Shown: piece after piece, positions 1 through 7,227 of the stretch
Position numbering within the stretch: the stretch's first letter is position 1
Layout: each line of letters begins with the position of its first letter
NCBI RefSeq assembly: GCF_000422565.1
Contig: NZ_KE383877.1
Coordinates: 1 to 64,000 of the forward strand
Direction of reading: 5' to 3'
DNA from: Desulfovibrio aminophilus DSM 12254
Lineage (GTDB): Bacteria > Desulfobacterota > Desulfovibrionia > Desulfovibrionales > Desulfovibrionaceae
DNA length: 64,000 nucleotides
Notes under the pieces: generated by a model
Database searches by the model: none
Told to the model about the DNA's origin: nothing
What the model saw: the letters and a program-made list of their open reading frames with translations, nothing else
Made by a program: the position numbers and the translations under genes

Positions 1-15
1 GCCCCGCCCCCTTCG

Positions 16-201
16 TCCGGCTTCGCCGGTTTCAAAAAAAGCAAGGGCCTTCGGCCCCCTTCGAAAAACAAAAGGCGGGAACCATGTCCCGCCTTTCCTT
101 CTTCGTAAACCGAGAGCCTCCCCGCCTTTCTGTATACCGCCGAAGGCGGCCGACTTTCTGGGAACCGCCGAAGGCGGCGACGAAGGCGGCGACGAAGGCG
201 G
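16..201. repeat. Compound palindromic repeat cluster (UUCG-hairpin family)
   Basis: The stretch holds several copies of the window-wide palindromic element: a CCGGCTTCGCCGG hairpin, an AAAGGCGGG...CCCGCCTTT inverted repeat, and repeated CCGCCGAAGGCGG hairpins with short GACGAAGGCGG iterations. It ends at the stop codon of the cation exchanger gene. No gene is seen in it. Confidence 0.75.
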
Positions 202-1401
202 TTAGATGGTGAAGCCCCGTCGGAGTTCGAGGATTTCACGGCGGCGGTGGAAGGCCAGGACCGTGAACGAGGCCAGGTAGAGGGCGGAGAAGAACGGATG
301 GGCCTGGCTCGGGGGAATGCCGATGTGGGCCTCGGCCAGGAACAGGGGCGAGACGAGCTGGCCCACGAAGAGGACGAAGAGCACGGCCGCCGCGCGCGGG
401 CCCAGGGTCAGCCCGGCGAGCATGGCCACGGCCAGAAGCGACTGGGCCGCGGTGAGCAGCACCTCCTGCATCTGGAAATGGTCCAGGGGAATGGGCGAGA
501 GCCCGCCGCTGCTCACGGCGTAGACCCAGGGGATCATGCCCACCAGCAGGGTCCACTGGTTGAGCTTGGCCGAAAGCAGGCTGCCCAGGGCCGTGGCCGC
601 GTCGCCGCGCAGCACGAACATGATGGCCACGATGAACTCCGGGGCCTCGGAGGCGATGGGCGCCAGCCACTGGACCAGGAGGAACTCGTCCACGCCGAAA
701 ATCTTGCCCGAGGCCACGAGGCTTTCGCTGAAGGGCTCGGCGCAGGCCAGGATGACCCCGGCGGCGAAGAGGAACAGGGCGATGGTGGCGGCGCGGCGGC
801 GGTTCTTGGGCAGACTGCCGATGAGGTCGGCGGTGCCGTGCAGTTCGCACTCCTCGCAGGGCCGCTTGCCCGCCAGGCGGATGTACCAGACATAGAGGCC
901 CACGAGGACCATGCCGTCGTACCAGGTCAGGCTGCCCTTGAGGGGCACGAGCATGGCGTAGGCCGTGGCCAGGCCGAGGAAGAGCACCTCGGTGCGGCGT
1001 TCCGGGGCCAGGGTCACGCGGTTGCGGGTCTTGAGCCAGAAGAGTCCGGCCACGGCGGCCCAGGCCACGCCGATGAGCAGGCGGTTGGCCCCGGTCATGT
1101 TGGCGATGGCGTAGTGGGCGTAGCTGGACTCGGGATGCTGCCCGGCCATCCAGGTGAAGTACATGTCCACCGCGTACTCGGGGAGCACGGCGATGAAGGC
1201 CACCACGGCCAGGGCCAGGCTCTGGGGGATGTCCATCTGGGCCACGTCGCAGGCCCAAAGCAGCAGGAAGGACGCGGCCAGGATCGCCGTGCCCGCGACC
1301 AGGGCCATGACCGGCGCGGACGGATGGATCTCCAGCAGACGCAGGATCGGCCCGGGCAGGGCCAACAGAAGAGCCAGGGACAAGGGAAGATACTTGGACA
1401 T
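202..1401 (-). CDS. CaCA-family Na+/Ca2+ (probably Mn2+) exchanger
   Basis: A 399-residue integral membrane protein with about ten to twelve hydrophobic segments. It carries the two inverted alpha-repeats of the calcium/cation antiporter superfamily: an AVLPEYAVD-type motif with a downstream MTGANRLL in the N-terminal half, and APIASEAPEF with SAKLNQWT in the C-terminal half. The start is the ATG preceded by GAGAGGAGG; an upstream in-frame extension would run into the leader terminator. The leader carries a yybP-ykoY riboswitch and terminator, so I infer that the gene is induced by Mn2+ and exports Mn2+ (perhaps Ca2+). CaCA proteins under this riboswitch class include known Mn exporters. Family is clear; the substrate is inferred from the riboswitch. 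Confidence 0.85.
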   Translation of the reverse strand: MSKYLPLSLALLLALPGPILRLLEIHPSAPVMALVAGTAILAASFLLLWACDVAQMDIPQSLALAVVAFIAVLPEYAVDMYFTWMAGQHPESSYAHYAIANMTGANRLLIGVAWAAVAGLFWLKTRNRVTLAPERRTEVLFLGLATAYAMLVPLKGSLTWYDGMVLVGLYVWYIRLAGKRPCEECELHGTADLIGSLPKNRRRAATIALFLFAAGVILACAEPFSESLVASGKIFGVDEFLLVQWLAPIASEAPEFIVAIMFVLRGDAATALGSLLSAKLNQWTLLVGMIPWVYAVSSGGLSPIPLDHFQMQEVLLTAAQSLLAVAMLAGLTLGPRAAAVLFVLFVGQLVSPLFLAEAHIGIPPSQAHPFFSALYLASFTVLAFHRRREILELRRGFTI

Positions 1402-1431
1402 GGTTCGGAACCTCCTCTCGGCCGGGGCGAT

Positions 1432-1467
1432 AAAAAAAGCCTCCGGCATGAATGTTCATGCCGAAGG
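1432..1467 (-). terminator. Intrinsic terminator of the Mn2+ riboswitch
   Basis: On the minus strand CCTTCGGCATGAA pairs with TTCATGCCGGAGG around a 1-nt loop and is followed by a seven-T run. The 5' arm includes the CCTTCGG that also forms the 3' strand of aptamer helix P1, so aptamer and terminator are mutually exclusive. This predicts an ON switch. Confidence 0.85.
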
Positions 1468-1554
1468 TCTCGCCAGCAGGTTCCGAACCCGCGACAGGGC
1501 CAGGCGGTGACGCCAGGATGTTGACCCTGCCCGATGCGGCTACTCCCCCTCGGG
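1461..1554 (-). promoter_or_regulatory. yybP-ykoY (Mn2+) riboswitch aptamer
   Basis: Reading the minus strand, the sequence has the conserved GGGGAGUAGC box, the GGGUCAACAU segment and the closing GGCGAGACC box of the yybP-ykoY class, in order. P1 is CCGAGGG pairing with CCUUCGG with one G-U pair. The P1 3' strand doubles as the terminator arm, so Mn2+ binding should disrupt the terminator and raise expression of the exchanger downstream. Confidence 0.87.
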
Positions 1555-1561
1555 AAAGGTG

Positions 1562-1590
1562 ATCCTGCCCCAAGGACGGGGCGCTGTCAA
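1562..1590 (-). promoter_or_regulatory. Sigma70-like promoter for the riboswitch transcript
   Basis: A perfect TTGACA -35 (minus strand, 1585-1590) lies 17 nt from a weak CAGGAT -10 (1562-1567). Transcription would begin almost at the first base of the aptamer. The positioning supports the call; the -10 is poor. Confidence 0.5.
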
Positions 1591-1596
1591 GACGGA

Positions 1597-2040
1597 CTAG
1601 AAACGCTGGACCAGCACGGCCCCGGCCACGAGCAACGCCGCGCCCAGCATCCGCAGGGGGCTGGCCTCGCGCAGGGCGTAGCCCACGAGGCCGAAGTGGT
1701 CCAGGGCGATGGAGGCCGCCAGCTGCCCGGCGATGATCCAGGCCATCATGGTGGCCGCGCCCAGGCGCGGGGCGAGCATGACCGTCACGGCCACGAAGAA
1801 GGCCCCGAGCACGCCGCCGGTCCAGGACCACCAGGGGGCCTGGGACATCTCGGCGGCCGGGGGCCAGGGCAGACGCAGGATCAGGGCGTAGGCGGCCAGG
1901 GCCAGGGTGCCCACCGCGAAGGAGACCAGGGCGGCCTGCTCCGGCGTGCCGAGCGTCAGCCGCAGCCGGGCGTTGATCCCGGCCTGCACGGGCATCAGGG
2001 CCCCGGCCAGCAGGGCGAGGACGACCAGAATCTGCTTCAT
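1597..2040 (-). CDS. DUF606/YdcZ-like small membrane protein
   Basis: About 147 residues with five hydrophobic segments and few polar residues. Features such as the QAGINARLRLTLGTPEQAAL start and a TGGVLGAFFV helix match the DUF606 (YdcZ) half of the drug/metabolite transporter superfamily. The ATG at MKQILVV is chosen because it begins the first membrane helix, although the GGAGG sits only 1 nt upstream of it; a TTG 12 codons earlier is the alternative. The riboswitch promoter lies just past its stop, so the exchanger downstream is probably transcribed separately. Substrate unknown. Confidence 0.7.
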   Translation of the reverse strand: MKQILVVLALLAGALMPVQAGINARLRLTLGTPEQAALVSFAVGTLALAAYALILRLPWPPAAEMSQAPWWSWTGGVLGAFFVAVTVMLAPRLGAATMMAWIIAGQLAASIALDHFGLVGYALREASPLRMLGAALLVAGAVLVQRF

Positions 2041-2082
2041 GCCTCCAGCCTTAGCCGGGGCGCGAGCGGTTGGCAAGCCCGC

Positions 2083-2146
2083 CCGGCTTCGCCGGTTCGT
2101 GCAAAGGTCACGAGGCTCTCGCCGCTCAATGAACCGGCGCAGCCGG
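2083..2146. repeat. Palindromic repeat element
   Basis: A CCGGCTTCGCCGG hairpin, then an AAAGG...CACGAGGCTCTCGC core, then a degenerate GAACCGGCGCAGCCGG right end. It lies in the divergent promoter region between the DUF606 gene and the isomerase-like gene. Confidence 0.65.
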
Positions 2147-2200
2147 ACCGTTCGTCGAAAAGTCTGCCCAAAACCTCCGGTTTCGTGTCATGAGAGGATC

Positions 2201-3007
2201 ATGGAAGTCGACGGACCCATGCTGCTCCTGTCCACGGGCTGCCTGTTCCAGCGTTCCCTGCCGGAGATCGCTGAAATCGCGGCCCAGGCCGGTTTCGGCG
2301 GCCTGGAGCTGATCATCAACGATCCGCTCATGGCCCCGGGGCCGGGCATGGACGCGGTGGACGCCATCCTGCCCGTCCGCAGCCTGCACGCGCCCTTCCG
2401 GGGACACGACCGCTGGGGCGGCTACGTGGAGTCCTGGCGCGCGGCCGTGGCCTTGGCCAATTCCCTGCCCCTGGCCGGGAACGTGACCCAGCACCCGCCG
2501 GGCAGGTCCGAGGCCGGGGCCGGACGCTGGTTCGCCCGGGCCGTGGACCTGCCGCTGCTGCTGGACGCCCGGGGCCGCGTGGGCCTGTCGCTGGAGAACC
2601 TGCCCTGGCCGCCGGACGCCTCGCCGTTCGGCCGCGACCCGTTGGACGAGCTGCTGGACGCCTGCCGTTCGCGCAACCTGTGGCTGACCCTGGACGTCTG
2701 CCACCTGGGCGTTTCCGGCCGCGATCCCCTGCGGGCCCTGGACCGCGTGCCCGCCGACCTCCTGGCCAACGTCCACTTCTCCGACGCCAGGGGATTCCAG
2801 GAACATCTCCTGCCCGGCCAGGGAAACCTGCCGCTGCATGGGATCCTGACCCGGCTTGCGGAGCGCGGCTACAGTCGTTACATCACCCTGGAAGTCCAGC
2901 CCGGCGCCCTGCCCCCCTCCAGCGTGGAGGCCGTGATCCGGCTCTCCGAACTGCGCGAATGGATGGAGCAATCCCTCACCGCCGGGCTACGGGAGGCCGC
3001 GTCATGA
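2201..3007 (+). CDS. Sugar phosphate isomerase/epimerase-like TIM-barrel protein
   Basis: A 268-residue protein of the xylose isomerase-like TIM-barrel/AP endonuclease 2 superfamily. Supporting blocks are GFGGLELIIND near the N-terminus, RSLHAPF, NLPWPPDASPFG, LTLDVCHLG with a conserved Asp and His, and NVHFSDARG, which resemble metal-ligand strands of the fold. The ATG after GAGAGGATC is chosen; an ATG six codons later also fits. Its stop overlaps the next start as ATGA, so the two are translationally coupled. The true substrate cannot be told from sequence. Confidence 0.8.
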   Translation: MEVDGPMLLLSTGCLFQRSLPEIAEIAAQAGFGGLELIINDPLMAPGPGMDAVDAILPVRSLHAPFRGHDRWGGYVESWRAAVALANSLPLAGNVTQHPPGRSEAGAGRWFARAVDLPLLLDARGRVGLSLENLPWPPDASPFGRDPLDELLDACRSRNLWLTLDVCHLGVSGRDPLRALDRVPADLLANVHFSDARGFQEHLLPGQGNLPLHGILTRLAERGYSRYITLEVQPGALPPSSVEAVIRLSELREWMEQSLTAGLREAAS

Positions 3008-3432
3008 ACGATCCCGCCGCTTACCTGGAAGCCGTGTCCCGGCCGGGCCAGAGCGTGAACAACCTCTTCAACTTCCTGGGCATCGAAGTGGTCGGCATGG
3101 ACGACGAAAAGACCGTCCTGCGCCTCACGCCCCGGGCCGAGACCCTCCAGGGCGGCAGCGTCCTGGCCGGGGGGATCATGGCCACCCTCCTGGACGAGAC
3201 CATGGCCCACGCCGTGCTGCGCACCCTCAAGCCGGGCCAGACCACGGCCACCGTGGAGATGAGCACCCGCTTCTTCAACCCGGTCACCGCCTCGGCCGTG
3301 GACGGACCGCCCCTCGTCTGCGAGGCCCAGGTGGTCCGCAAAGGCCAACGCATCGCTTTCGCCGAGGCCGAAATCCGCGACCACCAAGGCGCGGTCGTGG
3401 CCCGCTGCAGCGCCTGCTTCGTCATCCGCTAG
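3004..3432 (+). CDS. PaaI-type hotdog-fold thioesterase
   Basis: A 142-residue single hotdog domain. The GGSVLAGGIMATLLDETMAHAV block holds the helix with the catalytic Asp/Glu, and TATVEMSTRFFNP with a later AEAEI strand matches the PaaI/YbgC thioesterase family. It probably hydrolyses an acyl- or aryl-CoA thioester in the cytosol. The start overlaps the isomerase-like gene by 4 nt. A palindromic repeat begins immediately after its TAG. Confidence 0.82.
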   Translation: MNDPAAYLEAVSRPGQSVNNLFNFLGIEVVGMDDEKTVLRLTPRAETLQGGSVLAGGIMATLLDETMAHAVLRTLKPGQTTATVEMSTRFFNPVTASAVDGPPLVCEAQVVRKGQRIAFAEAEIRDHQGAVVARCSACFVIR

Positions 3433-3580
3433 CCCCCTTCGGGGGGTTATAGAAAGGCAAAGAGGCTCCCGGCTCTCTCCTCTTTCTCCTTTCACGGCGG
3501 CGTGAACATCCGTGGGGCCGGGGATGCCGCCTCCCTGTCTCATTGAAAACCGGCGAAGCCGGGCCGAAGGCCCCCCGGCT
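3433..3580. repeat. Palindromic repeat element
   Basis: CCCCCTTCGGGGG begins at the base after the thioesterase stop, followed by TTATAGAAAGGC, a long imperfect core, and CCGGCGAAGCCGG with a second GGCCGAAGGCC hairpin. No gene is seen from here to the cytochrome start; the last part (3590-3817) is AT-richer leader. Confidence 0.7.
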
Positions 3581-3689
3581 GCGCCGCCCGCCGCATCATG
3601 CCAAAAAAAACATTTCATCCAACCTCCCAGGTTTATGAAAGATTTTCCAACCCCTCGGCGACGTGCCACCATTCCTGCATTTCGTTACA

Positions 3690-3718
3690 TTGACAGAACA
3701 ACATCCACGCAATACGAG
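3690..3718 (+). promoter_or_regulatory. Possible sigma70 promoter for the cytochrome/chemoreceptor operon
   Basis: A perfect TTGACA (3690-3695) is followed after 17 nt by TACGAG (3713-3718), a 3-of-6 -10. The region is clearly AT-richer than its surroundings and lies about 100 nt upstream of the cytochrome start. A TGTGATCAAA motif near 3763 could be a CRP/FNR-type half site. Confidence 0.4.
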
Positions 3719-3817
3719 TCAATTTGAAGCGTTGTTCCTTTCGCGATTCTTCGTTTAAGAATGTGTGATCAAAGGCAGCGGCCGGAGACCAGCAAACGAT
3801 GAATACTGGAGGAAGCC

Positions 3818-4282
3818 ATGCACGAGATGAAATTCATCTTCATGTCTCTCCTTGCTGCTTCAATTCTTTTCCATTGCCAGGCAGAAGCCGCCGAACAAGC
3901 CTCTTACGTCGGTTCAAAGGTATGCTCCCAGTGTCACGAAAAAGAGCATTCCCGGTTCAGTAAATACTCCAAGAAGGCGCACTCCTGGAAATCCATCGCG
4001 GTGATGCGTAAAAAGCTCACCCCGCAGGAGTTGCAGGGCTGCTACGACTGTCATACCACCGGGCACCGCAAACCCGGCGGCTTCGTGAGCATCGAGCAGA
4101 CCCCCGACCTCGCCGACGTGGGTTGCGAGACCTGCCACGGCCCCGGCTCGGTCCACGCCGCCTCCGGCGATCCCAAGGACATCCGCCGCACGCCCGAGTT
4201 GGCCGACTGCCAGACCTGCCACAACGCCGAGCGCGTGGCCGACTTCCGCTTCAAGCCCCTGATCGCCGCCGGCGCGCACTAG
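3818..4282 (+). CDS. Periplasmic tetrahaem c-type cytochrome
   Basis: A 154-residue exported protein: hydrophobic signal peptide of about 25 residues, then four CXXCH haem-binding motifs at residues 36-40 (CSQCH), 75-79 (CYDCH), 103-107 (CETCH) and 131-135 (CQTCH). The spacing and extra histidines recall the cytochrome c554/multihaem c family. The ATG follows GGAGGAAGCC. The next gene, a chemoreceptor with its own haem motif, starts 9 nt after the stop, with its Shine-Dalgarno overlapping this stop codon (TAGGAGG). I infer a shared role in periplasmic redox or oxygen sensing. The electron partner is unknown. Confidence 0.88.
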   Translation: MHEMKFIFMSLLAASILFHCQAEAAEQASYVGSKVCSQCHEKEHSRFSKYSKKAHSWKSIAVMRKKLTPQELQGCYDCHTTGHRKPGGFVSIEQTPDLADVGCETCHGPGSVHAASGDPKDIRRTPELADCQTCHNAERVADFRFKPLIAAGAH

Positions 4283-4291
4283 GAGGCCGGG

Positions 4292-6322
4292 ATGAACATC
4301 CGCGATTCCATCAACGCCAAGCTGACTCTGCTCGTGGCCCTCATCGCCACCGCCGCCTTCGCCGGAGTGCTGCTCCAGAACTCCCTGGCCCAGCGTTCGC
4401 TCATGTCCTCCTCCATCAAGAAGGCCGCCGCCGAGGAGGCCGACGTGCTCTTCATGGGCATCGAAAAACCCATGGTCGTGGGCGACAGCGAGGGCACCAC
4501 CAAGGAATTCCACGCCATCAAGGAGAAGTTCCCCCACGTGGCCGCCTACATGACCGCCTTTGACGGCAGCGTGACCTACGGCACGGACGAGGCGGCGCTG
4601 CGCCGCCCCGTGATCGAAGCCCTGCCCGACGCGGCCATCCGCCCTCTGCTGGAACGCGGACTCAAGCAGCCCATCCGCGAGTCCACATTCCTGGACAGCG
4701 GCGGCAGGCACCGCGTGGCCCGGGTCATCTCCATCCCCAACGCCCCGCGCTGCCACCACTGCCACGGCGCGAGCCAGCCCATCCTGGGCCAGATGGTCCT
4801 GCTCGCGGACGTGAGCGGCGAATGGGCGGCAATGAACCGCCAGGCCCTGACCTCCGCCGCCAGCGGCGCGGTGGGCCTGATTCTCCTGATCGCCGCCTCG
4901 GTGGTGGCCATCCGGCGCATCCTCATCTCCCGCTTCCAGTCCATCGCCGACGCCGCGGGCAAGGTCAGCTCCGGCGACTTCGACGTCCGCTTCGACGTCA
5001 AGGGTTCCGACGAACTGGCCAAGCTGGCCCACGACCTCGGCTCCATGGTCGGCCAGCTCAAGAACAAGCTCGGCTTCTCCGAGGGCGTGCTCAAGGGCAT
5101 CCCCACCCCCTGCATGCTCGTGGGCCCCGAGGGAACCATCCTCTGGCTCAACCAGCTCATCTGCGACTTCCTGGAAAAGACCGGCCCGCTTGAGCAGTAC
5201 GTGGGCCAGAAGCCCGGCGTGTTCCTCTGGAACGATCCCGTGCGCGTGACCCTGGCCGAGAAGGCCATCAAGGAACGCCGCCCGCTCAGCGGCGAACGCG
5301 AGTTCACCACTCCCTCCGGCAGGCGCGGCTACTCCAGCGCCCAGGCCACCCCCTTCTTCGACATGGACGGCGAACTCCTCGGCGCGATCTACTTCTGGAG
5401 CGACGTCACCGCGATCCGCACCCAGCAGAAGCGCATCGAAACCCAGCACGCCCTGCTGGCCCAGGCCGCGACCCGCGCCGACGAGATCTCCGACCGTCTG
5501 GCGACCGCCGCCGCACAGCTCTCGGCCCAGATCGAGGAGGCCAGCACCGGCTCCGGCCACCAGCGCGAACGGACCCAGGAGACCGCCGCGGCCATCGAGC
5601 AGATGAACGCCACGGTCCTGGAGGTGGCCCGCAACGCCGCCGACGCGGCGGGCAACGCCGATCAGGCCCGCGAACGCGCCCAGCAGGGCGAAACCATCGC
5701 CGACAAGGCGGTGGCCGCCATCGAGGCCGTGCGCGACGACACGGCCCGCATGGGCGAAAGCCTGCACGCCCTCGGCGATCAGGTGGAGGACATCGGCAAG
5801 GTCATCGAGATCATCACCGACATCGCGGACCAGACCAACCTCCTGGCCCTGAACGCGGCCATCGAGGCCGCCCGCGCGGGAGAGGCCGGACGCGGCTTCG
5901 CGGTCGTGGCCGACGAGGTCCGCAAGCTGGCCGAGAAGACCATGAACGCCACCAAGGAAGTCCACACGGCCATCGCCGGAATCCAGGACAGCGCCCGGGT
6001 CAACATCGAGCACATGGACCGGGCGGGCCAGGACGTGCAAAACGGAGCCGAGCTCGTGCGCCGCGCTGGCGACTCCCTCAAGTCCATCGTCGAGGTCTCC
6101 GTGGGCACCGCCGATCGCGTCCGCTCCATCGCCACCGCCGCCGAGGAGCAGTCCGCCGCCAGCGAGCAGATCACCCGTTCCGTGGACGAGATCAACCACA
6201 TCGCGGAAGACACCGCCCACACCATGAGCCAGTCCGCCGAGGCCACCGCCGAGGTCGCCCGCATGGCCTCGGCCCTCAAGACCGTCATCGCGGACATGCG
6301 CACGGCGGGAGAAGACGAATAG
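4292..6322 (+). CDS. DcrA-like haem-containing methyl-accepting chemotaxis protein
   Basis: 676 residues: TM1 at about 12-30; a periplasmic sensor of about 160 residues with a c-type haem motif CHHCH at 154-158; TM2 at about 190-208; HAMP; a PAS domain at about 268-390 ([19 protein letters not shown]); then the MCP signalling domain with the hairpin tip [20 protein letters not shown] near 530-550. A CXXCH motif in the periplasmic part of a chemoreceptor is the hallmark of DcrA of Desulfovibrio vulgaris, reported to sense oxygen or redox. The upstream tetrahaem cytochrome is in the same operon and could be an electron partner, which is inference. No C-terminal CheR/CheB pentapeptide is visible. 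Confidence 0.88.
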   Translation: MNIRDSINAKLTLLVALIATAAFAGVLLQNSLAQRSLMSSSIKKAAAEEADVLFMGIEKPMVVGDSEGTTKEFHAIKEKFPHVAAYMTAFDGSVTYGTDEAALRRPVIEALPDAAIRPLLERGLKQPIRESTFLDSGGRHRVARVISIPNAPRCHHCHGASQPILGQMVLLADVSGEWAAMNRQALTSAASGAVGLILLIAASVVAIRRILISRFQSIADAAGKVSSGDFDVRFDVKGSDELAKLAHDLGSMVGQLKNKLGFSEGVLKGIPTPCMLVGPEGTILWLNQLICDFLEKTGPLEQYVGQKPGVFLWNDPVRVTLAEKAIKERRPLSGEREFTTPSGRRGYSSAQATPFFDMDGELLGAIYFWSDVTAIRTQQKRIETQHALLAQAATRADEISDRLATAAAQLSAQIEEASTGSGHQRERTQETAAAIEQMNATVLEVARNAADAAGNADQARERAQQGETIADKAVAAIEAVRDDTARMGESLHALGDQVEDIGKVIEIITDIADQTNLLALNAAIEAARAGEAGRGFAVVADEVRKLAEKTMNATKEVHTAIAGIQDSARVNIEHMDRAGQDVQNGAELVRRAGDSLKSIVEVSVGTADRVRSIATAAEEQSAASEQITRSVDEINHIAEDTAHTMSQSAEATAEVARMASALKTVIADMRTAGEDE

Positions 6323-6389
6323 CGGACAGGAAACCCCGGGGGCTCCCCGCCCCCGGACCCCTGGCCAGGGCACGGCCCTGGACCGGATA

Positions 6390-6434
6390 GTGGAGCGGGT
6401 TCCAGCGGGCTTTGCCCGCTGGAACCCGCTCCAC
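6390..6434. repeat. Perfect 21-bp inverted repeat with 3-nt loop
   Basis: GTGGAGCGGGTTCCAGCGGGC, TTT loop, and its exact complement. It lies in a GC-rich run (CCCCCGGACCCCTGGCC...) between the chemoreceptor and the dihaem cytochrome. It has no T-run after the stem, so it is not a classical terminator, but it would fold strongly in RNA. Confidence 0.8.
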
Positions 6435-6561
6435 GGTCGGCCCAAAAAGCAGAGAGTTTTCTTCCGTCTTTCTGAAACGGGGCGAAGCCCCACCGATCCG
6501 GTTGCCTCTTCCCCGGGCATGGTCTAGCGTAACGGGATCCCTCACCGGAAGGAGAACGCCC

Positions 6562-7089
6562 ATGAACAAGCGGACTCTGCTCTCCCTGTGCGCGGCCCTG
6601 CTCCTCTGCGCCGCGTCTCCGACCTGGCTCCTGGCCGACGGCCACGGAAAGAACCGCGACCGCCGGAGCGAATGCGGAACCCTGCCCCGAAACGCGGCCT
6701 ACGACGAAAGCTGCGGCGGCTGCCATTTCGCCTATCAGCCCTGGCTGTTGCCGTCCGGTTCCTGGAAGGCCGTCCTCGCGGGGCTGGACGACCACTTCGG
6801 CAATCCCGTGGTCCTGCCGGACGGCCGCGAGGCCGAGCTGGCCGCCTATCTTGAAGCCAACGCCGCCGACCGCTTCCCCTCCAGACGCGCCGAAAAGATC
6901 ATGCGCGGCCTCGGCTCGACCACGCCCGCCCGGATCACCGACGTGCCCTACATCCTGCACAAGCACCATGAACTGGACGACGCCGTGCTCAAGCGGCCCT
7001 CGGTCGGCGGCCTCGCCAACTGTCCGGCCTGCCACACCACAGCGGCCCAGGGCGTCTACGACGACGACAACGTGATCATCCCCCGCTGA
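6562..7089 (+). CDS. Dihaem cytochrome c (DHC family)
   Basis: A 175-residue exported protein: signal peptide of about 25 residues, then haem motifs CGGCH at 51-55 and CPACH at 154-158. The segment AYDESCGGCHFAYQP, the central DHFG and the YILHKHHELDD stretch match the DHC dihaem cytochrome family (soluble periplasmic class-I-like cytochromes). ATG preceded by GGAAGGAG. It follows the chemoreceptor operon after 239 nt that include a strong inverted repeat, so it may have its own promoter. A palindromic repeat begins at the base after its TGA. Confidence 0.85.
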   Translation: MNKRTLLSLCAALLLCAASPTWLLADGHGKNRDRRSECGTLPRNAAYDESCGGCHFAYQPWLLPSGSWKAVLAGLDDHFGNPVVLPDGREAELAAYLEANAADRFPSRRAEKIMRGLGSTTPARITDVPYILHKHHELDDAVLKRPSVGGLANCPACHTTAAQGVYDDDNVIIPR

Positions 7090-7227
7090 CCGCCTTCGGC
7101 GGTTTTCAGAAAGGCGGGGAGGAATCTCTTCGCCTCTCCATGAACCGGCGAAGCCGGCCCCCTTCGGGGGTTTATGGAACGGCCGAGAGGCTCCCGCCGT
7201 TCGCCTTTCCATGCTCCGGCGAAGCCG
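7090..7227. repeat. Tandem palindromic repeat elements
   Basis: Two consecutive copies: CCGCCTTCGGCGG-TTTTCAGAAAGGCGG...CCATGAACC-GGCGAAGCCGG, then CCCCCTTCGGGGG-TTTATGGAACGGC...GCCTTTCCATGC-CCGGCGAAGCCG. The first abuts the dihaem cytochrome stop; the second overlaps the 3' end of the convergent hydrolase gene and supplies its stop codon. Confidence 0.8.

Noticed and set aside
3914-6520. Very long minus-strand open frame (868 codons) opposite the chemoreceptor
   Set aside because: Composition is Gly/Ala/His/Arg-biased with no domain; it is the antisense of a clear MCP gene, a common artefact in high-GC DNA.
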